NCBI GenBank assembly: GCA_030640385.1
Contig: DAOWJL010000075.1
Location: forward strand, 1-7,023
Length of the DNA: 7,023 bases
Direction: 5' to 3'
Origin: Dehalococcoidia bacterium
Lineage (GTDB): Bacteria > Chloroflexota > Dehalococcoidia > Dehalococcoidales > G020351185
This document shows, in pieces, positions 1-6,442 of the stretch. The notes beneath the pieces are model-generated. The model worked only from the letters and a program-made list of their open reading frames with translations, had not been told where the DNA came from and searched no databases. The translations under genes and the position numbers were made by a program. How positions within the stretch are numbered: the first letter of the stretch is position 1; every line of letters starts with the position of its first letter.

Positions 1-197
1 AGAATAAGCTGGGTTTAACCTCGGAGTTTGCCTGGCGCAAGACATCCGAGCAAGCCAGCCGTTATTCCTTTGCGCGGCTTAAGGAGCTATATAGCCGGCT
101 GCTGGCCGCCGACCTGTCCATAAAAACCGGTAAATACGAACCTGAGCTGGCTCTGAACATACTGGCGGCTGAATTGTGCCGGCAGCATGGTAAATAA
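1..197 (+). CDS. holA: DNA polymerase III subunit delta, C-terminal end (partial)
   Basis: The frame beginning at base 3 is open to a TAA at 195-197 and gives the last 64 residues of a protein whose start lies outside the window. The readable part contains a helical stretch resembling the C-terminal domain of the DNA polymerase III delta subunit: an alternating Leu/Arg pattern followed by A-A-D-L-S-I-K-T-G-K and P-E-L-A-L-N-I-L. This matches the family signature of the form A-D-x-x-I-K-[TS]-G with a following x-E-x-x-L-x-x-L. In the family, this C-terminal part forms the collar of the clamp-loader pentamer that loads the beta sliding clamp at replication forks. It converges with the DUF1622 gene 35 nt downstream, and I see no strong terminator in that gap. 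Identity rests on a short fragment recognised by eye, so it is probable, not certain. Confidence 0.72.
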   Translation, partial: NKLGLTSEFAWRKTSEQASRYSFARLKELYSRLLAADLSIKTGKYEPELALNILAAELCRQHGK

Positions 198-232
198 GGC
201 GCCGGTCAATCTTAATATCGGGGTAACGCTGG

Positions 233-571
233 TTAAGGTTTACGCCCGGGAAGCCCTATTTCTCTGCCCAGGAAATAGGCGAGGGCTATCCTTATAGCGA
301 CTATAGCTCCCAGTATACCCAGCTCTTCCAGATTTGGTTCAACAATGGTGCGGATGATATCGGCGGCGATGAGAAACTCAAGCCCCAGTATAAGGTTAAA
401 ACCGATGCCGAGACGCACCCTCTCTTCTGCCTCCTCTGTTTTCCTGCCGGTTTTTCTAAATCTGTAAAACTCAGTCAGCAGCAGTGCCACCAGCCCCTTG
501 GTGACACCCCAGATAATAACGGCCGCTCCTATAATGGCTATAGCGGTGGCAATATGCTCCAGAACTATCAT
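233..571 (-). CDS. DUF1622 family small membrane protein
   Basis: This 112-residue protein is almost entirely hydrophobic helices: roughly residues 3-32, 53-75 and 84-103, joined by a charged loop rich in Arg, Lys and Glu (about 36-52). The central pattern L-G-L-E-F-L-I-A-A-D-I-I and the later A-I-R-I-A-L-A-Y-F-L-G-R-E are the hallmarks of the DUF1622 family of bacterial inner-membrane proteins, and the length is normal for it. The function of the family is not established. The ATG at 569-571 has no clear Shine-Dalgarno sequence. A promoter-like element (TTGATT, 17 nt, TAATAT; 579-607) ends only 7 nt before it, which would make the mRNA nearly leaderless. The gene diverges from alaS and converges with the holA-like gene. 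I have no basis for linking its role to either neighbour. Confidence 0.85.
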   Translation of the reverse strand: MIVLEHIATAIAIIGAAVIIWGVTKGLVALLLTEFYRFRKTGRKTEEAEERVRLGIGFNLILGLEFLIAADIIRTIVEPNLEELGILGAIVAIRIALAYFLGREIGLPGRKP

Positions 572-578
572 AGCGTTT

Positions 579-607
579 ATATTAAGGCTTTATTTCCGTG
601 AAATCAA
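579..607 (-). promoter_or_regulatory. Possible promoter of the DUF1622 gene
   Basis: Read on the minus strand, TTGATT (602-607) and TAATAT (579-584) are separated by exactly 17 nt. Each box matches 4 of 6 consensus sigma-70 positions. The expected start point falls about at the ATG (571), implying a leaderless or nearly leaderless message, which fits the missing ribosome-binding site. The boxes are weak, so this is tentative. Confidence 0.35.
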
Positions 608-614
608 GGCTTAA

Positions 615-643
615 TTGACAGCCAAGCCTGCTTGCACTAAAAT
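615..643 (+). promoter_or_regulatory. Sigma-70-type promoter for the alaS gene cluster
   Basis: A perfect -35 box TTGACA (615-620) is followed, after exactly 17 nt, by TAAAAT (638-643), which matches the -10 consensus at five of six positions. Transcription would begin near 650, leaving a leader of about 30 nt before the alaS start with no room for a T-box or other large riboswitch. It is the only strong promoter I see ahead of alaS, ruvX, the prenyltransferase and tgt, so it probably drives all four. Its -35 box lies 7 nt from that of the proposed divergent DUF1622 promoter. Confidence 0.75.
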
Positions 644-663
644 CGTATGTAAATTCCCCGTTT

Positions 664-671
664 GAGGTAGG
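664..671 (+). promoter_or_regulatory. Ribosome-binding site deciding the alaS GTG start
   Basis: The purine-rich GAGGTAGG lies at a workable distance before the GTG at 679; GAGGT ends 10 nt upstream of it. It supports this GTG start, which also places the conserved N-terminal AlaRS sequence (E-I-R-x-x-F-L-x-F-F) directly after the initiator. Confidence 0.6.
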
Positions 672-678
672 TAATATA

Positions 679-3246
679 GTGACAGGTGATGAGATTCGGC
701 AGGCCTTTTTAAGCTTCTTTGAGGAGAAGGGGCATAAAGTTATATCCAGCTCTCCTCTGATACCCCGCGGTGACCCCACCCTGCTGCTTACCAGCGCCGG
801 TATGGTGCAGTTCAAGCCCTATTTCCTGGGACGGGAGACGCCGCCCTGCCCGCGTATGGCATCATGCCAGAAGTGTTTTCGCACTACGGATATTGAATCG
901 GTGGGGGATGCCAGCCACCTTACATTTTTTGAAATGCTGGGCAGCTTCAGTGTAGGCGATTACTTCAAGGAGGGGGCTATCAGCTTGGCACTGGAGTTTA
1001 TTCTAAAGCGCCTCGGTATCTCAAAAGAACGCCTGTGGATAACCATATTCCTTGATGACGGCGAAGCCTTTGATATCTGGCGCCGTAATGGCATTGCCGA
1101 AGATAGAATTATAAGATTCGGTGAGGAGGACAACTTCTGGGGTCCCGCCGGAGATTCGGGCCCCTGCGGTCCCTGTAGTGAGATACATTATGACTTTGGG
1201 GAAGAGGTCGGCTGCGGCAAGCCTTCCTGTGGCCCCAACTGTGAATGTGGACGCTTTTCTGAAATCTGGAATCTGGTCTTTGTGCAGTACAACCAGGACA
1301 AAGAGGGCGGGCGCAGCCCGCTATCCGAATGCCATATTGATACCGGTATGGGGCTGGAAAGGACGGCTGCCGTAATGCAGGGCAAAACCTCCGTCTATGA
1401 GACCGATTTCTTTACTCCCCTTATAGAGCTTATATCACGGCTTTCGGGTAAGAAATATGGCGAAGATGATAATACAGATAACAGTATACGGGTGGTAGCC
1501 GAACACAGCCGCGGGATCGCCTTCCTCATCGCCGACGGCGTGCTGCCGGATAACGAGGGGCGGGGCTACGTGCTGCGGCGGCTGCTGCGGCGGGCGGCGC
1601 TTTTTGGTCGGATGTTGGGTCTAAAAGAGAAGTTCCTGGCTAAGACAGCCAAGATTGTTATTCAGAAGATGAAGCATACCTATCCTGAAATAGGGCAAAG
1701 ACAGGATTTCATTCTTAAAGTAATTGAGTCCGAGGAAGCTAGATTTGACGAAACGCTATCAACCGGGCTGGAACTCCTGGATGGTATTATGGCAAGGGCT
1801 TCAAGCCGGGTGAGGAATAAAATCACTGGCAAGCAGGCATTCAAGCTGTATGATACCTACGGCTTTCCGGTGGAGCTTACCCAGGAGATTGCCGAAAAAC
1901 AGGGTTTCTTTGTGGATATGGAAGGCTTTGAAAAAGAGATGGAAAAGCAGAGAGAAAAAGCCAGGGCTGGCCACCGCTTCGAGCTGGCGGGAAAAAGTGG
2001 TTTACAAGATGAACTTGAGCTAGCGGTAACCACCTTTGTTGGCTACAGTGAGTTCAAACATGATTCAGTTATACAGAAAATACTGGTTAAAAATAAGCCT
2101 GTGGATAGTATAAAGAAAGAGCAAAAGGCAGGTATTATTCTGGATAGAACCCCCTTCTATGCCGAGATGGGAGGACAGGTGGGTGATACCGGTGAGATAG
2201 TCGGCGCTTCGGGGCGCTTGGCTGTAACCAGTACGGTTCAGCAGCAGGGCATCGTATTCCATCAGGGTTATGTTGCCGAAGGCAGCCTGTCGGTAGGCGA
2301 TGAGGTGGAGGCGGTGGTGGACTGCGAGAGGCGGCTTGATATTGCCCGGAACCACACCGCTACCCACCTGCTCCAGTTTGCCCTGCGCAAAGTCCTGGGT
2401 GAGCATGTCCAGCAGCGGGGTTCGCTGGTGGCTGCGGGCAGGCTCCGCTTTGATTTCTCTCATCTACTGGCGATGACACAGGAAGAGCTGGATGAGGTGC
2501 AGCGTATTGTCAACGAGAAAATCCGTCAGAATCTACCGGTGTATGATGAGAATGTTCCTTACAAGCAGGCAATTGAAGAGGGAGCCATCGCCCTGTTCGA
2601 CGAAAGATACGGCGATGTGGTACGGGTACTTAAAATCGGCAGCCCGGCGGTGAGTGCCGAGCTATGCGGTGGCACCCATGTTGCCGCTACCGGTGAGATA
2701 GGTTTATTTAAAATCCTGACCGAATCCAGTATTGGTGGTGGACTGCGCCGTATTGAAGCCGTTACCGGTCGCGGGGCGGAAGAAACGATAAAGCAAAAAA
2801 TAGATACACTGGAATGCAGCCTCTCAACAATGCAGGCTGAATTAGAAGCCGAGCGGCAGCGGGTGAAGAACTTGGAGCGTGAACTGGCCAGGAAGGAAGC
2901 CGAGACGCTTTTAAAGCAGGTCGAGGTAGTTAATGGCATCAAGGTGGTATCGGCATCAGTACCGCTAACCCGGCCGGAAATGCTGCGGGAAATGGCTGAC
3001 CTGTTAAGGGATAAACTGAAAAGTGCAGTAGTAGTTCTGGGTACTATATATGAAGGCAAGCCAGCTTTTATCGCCGCCGTAACGCCAGACCTTGTTAAAA
3101 AAGGTTATCATGCCGGGGAGATAGTGAAGAAGGTGGCGGCTGCAGCCGGTGGTAGCGGTGGCGGTAAGCCAGCCCTCGCCCAGGGTGGTGGCAAGGATAA
3201 AGGTAAACTGGGCGAAGCCCTGAAGCTGGTAAGAAGCTTGATATAA
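679..3246 (+). CDS. alaS: Alanine--tRNA ligase (AlaRS)
   Basis: This 855-residue class II synthetase charges tRNA-Ala in the cytoplasm and is close to the usual bacterial length. The N-terminal catalytic domain carries the motif region T-F-F-E-M-L-G-S-F-S-V-G-D-Y-F. A cysteine-rich insertion follows (C163, C166, C179, C184, C188, C190), of a type seen in many bacterial AlaRSs. The editing domain, which hydrolyses mischarged Ser- or Gly-tRNA-Ala, shows the zinc-binding pair of motifs H559-T-A-T-H563 and C663-G-G-T-H667. A charged coiled-coil stretch (about 700-755) leads to a C-terminal DHHA1/C-Ala domain ending in a Gly-rich segment with G-G-G-K-P-A-L-A-Q-G-G-G. The GTG start is supported by a Shine-Dalgarno sequence and by the family N-terminus. 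The motif 2 region reads V-G-D-A-S-H-L-T-F-F instead of the T-A-R-H-H-T-F-F of E. coli, a probable lineage variant. The TAA stop overlaps the ruvX ATG by one base. Confidence 0.98.
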   Translation: MTGDEIRQAFLSFFEEKGHKVISSSPLIPRGDPTLLLTSAGMVQFKPYFLGRETPPCPRMASCQKCFRTTDIESVGDASHLTFFEMLGSFSVGDYFKEGAISLALEFILKRLGISKERLWITIFLDDGEAFDIWRRNGIAEDRIIRFGEEDNFWGPAGDSGPCGPCSEIHYDFGEEVGCGKPSCGPNCECGRFSEIWNLVFVQYNQDKEGGRSPLSECHIDTGMGLERTAAVMQGKTSVYETDFFTPLIELISRLSGKKYGEDDNTDNSIRVVAEHSRGIAFLIADGVLPDNEGRGYVLRRLLRRAALFGRMLGLKEKFLAKTAKIVIQKMKHTYPEIGQRQDFILKVIESEEARFDETLSTGLELLDGIMARASSRVRNKITGKQAFKLYDTYGFPVELTQEIAEKQGFFVDMEGFEKEMEKQREKARAGHRFELAGKSGLQDELELAVTTFVGYSEFKHDSVIQKILVKNKPVDSIKKEQKAGIILDRTPFYAEMGGQVGDTGEIVGASGRLAVTSTVQQQGIVFHQGYVAEGSLSVGDEVEAVVDCERRLDIARNHTATHLLQFALRKVLGEHVQQRGSLVAAGRLRFDFSHLLAMTQEELDEVQRIVNEKIRQNLPVYDENVPYKQAIEEGAIALFDERYGDVVRVLKIGSPAVSAELCGGTHVAATGEIGLFKILTESSIGGGLRRIEAVTGRGAEETIKQKIDTLECSLSTMQAELEAERQRVKNLERELARKEAETLLKQVEVVNGIKVVSASVPLTRPEMLREMADLLRDKLKSAVVVLGTIYEGKPAFIAAVTPDLVKKGYHAGEIVKKVAAAAGGSGGGKPALAQGGGKDKGKLGEALKLVRSLI

Positions 3247-3659
3247 TGCGTTATCTGGCGCTTGATATCGGGGACAGGTGGATAGGGATTGCCCTCAGCG
3301 ACCCCTCGGCAATATTGGCAAGCCCGTTTACCATCCTTAAACGCAGCGATGACATAACCGATATTGAAGCCATTGCCTGTATTATTAAACAGCACGATGT
3401 CGGGTTAGTTGTAGTCGGCCTGCCGCGTATGTTGAATGGCAGCCTGGGAATACAGGCGCAGAAGGTAGAGGGTTTCACGCAGCAGTTGCGAAATAAAATA
3501 GGTATTCCGGTGGAGTTCCGTGATGAGAGGCTGACGACGGTATCAGCCCGCCGCTTGATGCGGGCATCCGGTACGAAAAAATCAAGAAGAAAAAGGGATG
3601 ATGCCATAGCCGCCGCTGTAATACTGCAGGCTTTTCTGGATGAGGATAGAGCCAGTTAA
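3246..3659 (+). CDS. ruvX: RuvX/YqgF family Holliday-junction resolvase-like nuclease
   Basis: The 137-residue product has the size and RNase H-like fold signature of RuvX/YqgF. The N-terminal A-L-D-I-G-D (acid D7) is followed by the paired G-I-A-L-S-D strand. A central V-V-G-L-P segment (about 56-60) leads into N-G-S. R-D-E-R-L-T-T provides the glutamate E94, and D-D-A-I-A-A-A-V-I-L near the C-terminus supplies D119. These three acids are the expected metal-binding residues, so the enzyme looks active. Family members are implicated in Holliday-junction resolution and, in E. coli, in processing the 5' end of pre-16S rRNA; the true substrate here cannot be read from sequence. Its ATG shares the last base of the alaS stop codon, so translation is probably coupled. 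The motif usually written G-L-P-x-N-x-x-G-S appears here as G-L-P-R-M-L-N-G-S. Confidence 0.93.
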   Translation: MRYLALDIGDRWIGIALSDPSAILASPFTILKRSDDITDIEAIACIIKQHDVGLVVVGLPRMLNGSLGIQAQKVEGFTQQLRNKIGIPVEFRDERLTTVSARRLMRASGTKKSRRKRDDAIAAAVILQAFLDEDRAS

Positions 3660-3705
3660 TATAGCAGCCTCTCCTGTTTTTAGATGCTATTCAGGGAAAT
3701 AAGGA

Positions 3706-4563
3706 ATGAATCTTGCCACGCTGAAAAACTATATTGAGGTGCTGAAACCCAGGGAGAGTTTCCTGCTCACCTTCATCGGTGTTGCCGCCGCTTTTATAGC
3801 CGCTGATGGGAAACCTTCACTGGATGTCATACTGCTGGCGTTTATTGTTATATTAATAGCCAGCGCTGGTGCTAACGGCATAACGAATTACCTGGACCGC
3901 GAGTTCGATGCCGTGATGAAGCGCACCAGACATCGGGTTTTACCATCGGGGCGTATATATCCGCCGCAAAAAGTGCTGCCGTTAATATTCGGCCTTATAA
4001 TTGCCGGGCTGGTGCTTGCCTGGTGGCTGCACCCGCTTGCCTTTGCCGCCGACCTTATCGGCACCACTGTTGCCGCCACCTGGCGTAAGAGGATGACCTG
4101 TGTTTTTCCTCAGGGAGTCATTGCCAGTCTGGCTCCGGTGCTTATGGGCTGGTTTGCCATAGAGCCGGCTTTCAGCTGGCATCTATTCCTGCTTTGTTTA
4201 CTCATATTTGCCTGGCTGCCGCTACATGTATGGAGTGTTATGATCTCCAACCGGGGTGAATATCTGGGCGCCGGTTTGAATTTCTTCCCGATGAACGTAA
4301 CGGTCAGGACAGCAGTTATAGTATTGCTAATTTTTTCCCTGTTTCTTTATGCCATCTCCATTGCCCTCTATTTTGTTGGTGGTTTCGGCTGGTTTTACCT
4401 TGTGCTGGCTAATATACTGGGCGTTATGATGCTGTATACAAACTGCCGGCTGGTAACTTCAAGCACTTCGAAGAACGCCTGGCGTCTGTATAAAATATCC
4501 AGCTTCCCCTATCTGGGGCTTATATTCCTTGCCATGTGCCTTGATATCTGGCTGTTTTTATAG
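3706..4563 (+). CDS. UbiA-family prenyltransferase, CyoE/CtaB (heme o synthase)-like
   Basis: This 285-residue polytopic membrane protein has about eight or nine hydrophobic helices. The signature Asp-rich motif N61-Y-L-D64-R-E-F-D68, followed by A-V-M-K-R-T-R, binds the Mg-diphosphate of a prenyl donor in this superfamily. Other features point to the CyoE/CtaB branch, which farnesylates heme b to heme o. These are W-R-K-R-M-T (126-131), A-P-V-L-M-G-W-F-A (143-151), A-W-L-P-L-H-V-W-S (169-177) and an E-Y-L-G-A-G-L-N-F-F-P segment resembling the E-Y-x-x-A-G-I-P-M-L-P of heme o synthases. Departures exist: R-V-L instead of R-P-L after the first motif, and a poorly conserved Y-T-x-x-L-K-R region. 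The substrate is therefore less certain than the fold. No terminal oxidase gene is nearby. It sits 46 nt after ruvX and 36 nt before tgt; an AGGG at 3693-3696 supports the ATG. Confidence 0.85.
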   Translation: MNLATLKNYIEVLKPRESFLLTFIGVAAAFIAADGKPSLDVILLAFIVILIASAGANGITNYLDREFDAVMKRTRHRVLPSGRIYPPQKVLPLIFGLIIAGLVLAWWLHPLAFAADLIGTTVAATWRKRMTCVFPQGVIASLAPVLMGWFAIEPAFSWHLFLLCLLIFAWLPLHVWSVMISNRGEYLGAGLNFFPMNVTVRTAVIVLLIFSLFLYAISIALYFVGGFGWFYLVLANILGVMMLYTNCRLVTSSTSKNAWRLYKISSFPYLGLIFLAMCLDIWLFL

Positions 4564-4585
4564 GAATAAATCCTTGTTTTTATTT

Positions 4586-4590
4586 GAGGG
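4586..4590 (+). promoter_or_regulatory. Ribosome-binding site deciding the tgt GTG start
   Basis: GAGGG ends 9 nt before the GTG at 4600, good Shine-Dalgarno spacing. This supports the GTG start, from which the zinc-binding and catalytic residues fall at the same numbers as in E. coli Tgt. Confidence 0.6.
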
Positions 4591-4599
4591 ATTATAAAA

Positions 4600-5754
4600 G
4601 TGAGCTTTAATCTGATAAAAACCTGTTCTGCCACCAGAGCCCGCGCCGGTGAACTGGTAACCCCCCATGGGATGGTGCGGACGCCGGTATTCCTGCCGGT
4701 GGGCAGCCAGGCTACAGTAAAGACGCTAACCCCGCAGGAAATTAAGGACATTGGCTTTGATATGCTGCTGGCTAATGCCTATCACCTCTACCTCAGGCCG
4801 GGGGCTTCGGTAATTGAAGAGATGGGTGGTTTGCATAACTTTATGGGCTGGAAGGGCACCATCCTTACCGATAGTGGCGGCTACCAGATATTCAGCCTCG
4901 CCGGCTTGAGGCAGATTAATGATGAGGGCGTCTCCTTTCGCTCTCATATTGATGGCAGCCAGCACTTTATCACCCCTGAGCTGGCAATAAAGATTCAGGA
5001 GTCTCTGGGTGCCGATATCATTATGGTTCTTGATGAATGCCCGCCCAGCGATGCCGACTTTAACCGGGTAAGGCGGGCGATGAACCGCACCCACCTGTGG
5101 GCGGCAAGGTGCCGGCAAACTCACCGGCGTAATGACCAGGCGCTGTTTGCCATCGTGCAGGGGGGTATTTCCCCGGAACTGAGGCGAAAGTCAGCCGAAT
5201 ATCTTACCTCGCTGGATTTCCCCGGTTATGCCATCGGCGGTTTGAGCCTGGGCGAACCCAAGGAGGTTACCTGGAACATCACCGAGGAGACGGTAGCGCT
5301 GCTGCCGAAAGATAAACCGCGTTACCTTATGGGGGTCGGCTCGCCGGAGGATATCATAGAGGCGGTATCAAGGGGAATAGATATGTTTGATAGCGCCCTG
5401 CCCACCCGTGTTGCCCGTAATGGTGCCCTGTTCACACGGCAGGGGCGGGTAAATATAGAAAACAGTATATACAGAAAAATGGCAGAGCCGGTTGACCCGA
5501 ATTGTATTTGCTATACCTGTAAGAACTTTTCGGCGGCTTATCTGCACCACCTGTTTCGTTGCGGAGAGCTGCTGGCGCTGCGGCTGGCTACTCTTCATAA
5601 CCTTTCCTTTATAAGCAACCTGATGTCTGATGTTAGAGAGGCTATCCTGAATGATACCTTCGCCTCTTTCAAAGACGATTTTCTGAAAAACTACAAGCCA
5701 ACGGACGAAAAGATGCGTATTTCCCAGAAGCAAAAGTGGCTTGAACGCAATTAA
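4600..5754 (+). CDS. tgt: tRNA-guanine transglycosylase (queuosine tRNA-ribosyltransferase)
   Basis: The 384-residue TIM-barrel enzyme exchanges guanine 34 in the wobble position of tRNAs with G-U-N anticodons for preQ1 (bacterial reaction) on the way to queuosine. D91 lies in T-D-S-G-G-Y-Q, the substrate-binding/acid motif. The nucleophile D264 lies in D-M-F-D-S-A-L-P-T-R. V-Q-G-G (187-190) and G-G-L-S-L-G-E (213-219) form the base-binding pocket. The zinc site C302-x-C304-x2-C307 with H333 is complete and matches the E. coli numbering. The common Cys after the nucleophile (F-D-C) is Ser here, a change outside catalysis. Length is typical, so the gene looks intact and functional. It is the last plus-strand gene of the cluster and is followed 14 nt later by two strong hairpins. 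No other queuosine genes (queA, queC-F) are in the window. Confidence 0.98.
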   Translation: MSFNLIKTCSATRARAGELVTPHGMVRTPVFLPVGSQATVKTLTPQEIKDIGFDMLLANAYHLYLRPGASVIEEMGGLHNFMGWKGTILTDSGGYQIFSLAGLRQINDEGVSFRSHIDGSQHFITPELAIKIQESLGADIIMVLDECPPSDADFNRVRRAMNRTHLWAARCRQTHRRNDQALFAIVQGGISPELRRKSAEYLTSLDFPGYAIGGLSLGEPKEVTWNITEETVALLPKDKPRYLMGVGSPEDIIEAVSRGIDMFDSALPTRVARNGALFTRQGRVNIENSIYRKMAEPVDPNCICYTCKNFSAAYLHHLFRCGELLALRLATLHNLSFISNLMSDVREAILNDTFASFKDDFLKNYKPTDEKMRISQKQKWLERN

Positions 5755-5768
5755 ATCCTCCCCCTCGG

Positions 5769-5795
5769 TCCCCCTCCTTTCGTAAAGGAGGGGGA
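5769..5795. repeat. Perfect inverted repeat after tgt (hairpin 1)
   Basis: A 12-bp perfect stem (5769-5780 with 5784-5795) of pyrimidine-rich C5-T-C-C-T3 against its complement closes on a 3-nt CGT loop. It lies 14 nt after the tgt stop. No T-tract follows on either strand, so alone it is not a classic intrinsic terminator. It could block 3' exonucleases or be a copy of a dispersed intergenic palindrome, which the pyrimidine/purine-strand bias suggests. Confidence 0.75.
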
Positions 5796-5802
5796 AGAAA
5801 AG

Positions 5803-5826
5803 AAAGAGGGGCTTCCGCCCCTCTTT
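5803..5826 (-). terminator. Hairpin 2: intrinsic terminator for the HEPN-like gene, possibly bidirectional
   Basis: A perfect 10-bp stem (5803-5812 with 5817-5826) closes on a 4-nt loop that reads TTCC on the plus strand. On the minus strand it begins 7 nt after the TAG stop of the HEPN-like gene and is followed by the T-rich CTTTTCTT, as expected for a Rho-independent terminator. On the plus strand it could also stop transcription from tgt, its 3' arm ending in TTT. The convergent arrangement makes two-way use likely. Confidence 0.65.
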
Positions 5827-5833
5827 GGACGCC

Positions 5834-6430
5834 CTAGAACACAGTCTTAGATATCTTATCAACTCCATTTATAAGGTCTTCAATTTCTTCAGGCTTTGGC
5901 TCTCTCTGTTTCTTATGGTCACACAAATTTCGTAAGTCTGCCAAATGCTGTATGAATCTCCATGCTGGTACATCTATTATTTGGGCTTCTTTTAAGGCGT
6001 CATTATAATCAGAAATGCTTGGATTTTTAGATTTAATCACTACGTTATGGTTTTGGGAGACTTGCCCTATGTGTTTTTCCAGCACAACGCCTGCAACAGC
6101 ACCAGCAGCACGAGTATATCCATTCTTTAATAATTCACGTGCTGTATCTATCTCGCTATCAAATATATCAGCTTGAAGAAGTTGCTTTATCTCAAAAAGT
6201 GAACTTTCAAATCGTCTTTCGGCAGCTTCAAGTATATTTAATTGTTGCGTAAATTTTAGGAAAGCTGCTTTAGGACTTACAATAACTTTATTCCCTCTAG
6301 TTCTCTTAACCCCAATCATATAATCAGACATGGTATATGTAAGATAGTCACACTCTTTTCGCTTATCATCCCTATAAAGAAGCTTAAAGTCATCATAACG
6401 GCTTGGGAGTATTTGTCTTATAACCTCCAT
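5834..6430 (-). CDS. HEPN-like domain protein, downstream ORF of an amber-split gene
   Basis: The 198-residue ORF is mostly helical. Near its C-terminus, L-R167-N-L-C-D-H172 has the R-x4-H arrangement of HEPN-domain ribonucleases, preceded by a helix with A-G-A-V-A-G-V-V-L-E-K-H and by W-R-F-I-Q-H-L. HEPN proteins with this motif often cut RNA in toxin-antitoxin, abortive-infection and CRISPR-linked systems; the activity of this one is unknown. The sequence looks like the C-terminal three quarters of a family of about 260 residues that I recall only as hypothetical proteins. The ATG at 6430 is probably not the original start: the same frame continues upstream through a TAG (6443-6445) to an ATG at 6613. 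Reinitiation at 6430 is possible because GAGAGG lies about 15 nt upstream, a poor spacing. No partner antitoxin gene is adjacent. Base composition is visibly more AT-rich than alaS or tgt, hinting at separate acquisition. Confidence 0.7.
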   Translation of the reverse strand: MEVIRQILPSRYDDFKLLYRDDKRKECDYLTYTMSDYMIGVKRTRGNKVIVSPKAAFLKFTQQLNILEAAERRFESSLFEIKQLLQADIFDSEIDTARELLKNGYTRAAGAVAGVVLEKHIGQVSQNHNVVIKSKNPSISDYNDALKEAQIIDVPAWRFIQHLADLRNLCDHKKQREPKPEEIEDLINGVDKISKTVF

Positions 6431-6442
6431 TGCTTCTGAATA

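Noticed and set aside
650..678. Possible T-box leader ahead of alaS
   Set aside because: The promoter leaves only about 30 nt of leader, far too short for a T-box, and no T-box sequence is present.
2065..2463. Minus-strand 132-residue ORF inside alaS
   Set aside because: It is antisense to the AlaRS editing domain, which is intact and explains the sequence. It has no motif and no ribosome-binding site.
2559..3059. Minus-strand 166-residue ORF inside alaS
   Set aside because: Its Ser-rich composition is the usual shadow of a real gene on the other strand; nothing recognisable in it.
3661..3690. ATAGCA...TGCTAT inverted repeat between ruvX and the prenyltransferase
   Set aside because: Only a 6-bp AT-rich stem with an 18-nt loop; too weak to call a terminator and compatible with chance.
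4568..4593. AATCC...GGATT inverted repeat that could mask the tgt ribosome-binding site
   Set aside because: A 5-bp stem with a large AT-rich loop would be unstable, and there are no preQ1 riboswitch features such as a C-rich aptamer and A-rich tail pseudoknot.
5368..5868. Minus-strand 166-residue ORF covering the 3' end of tgt and the hairpins
   Set aside because: It crosses the two palindromes and the zinc-site region of tgt, and overlaps the end of the HEPN-like gene; not plausible as a protein.
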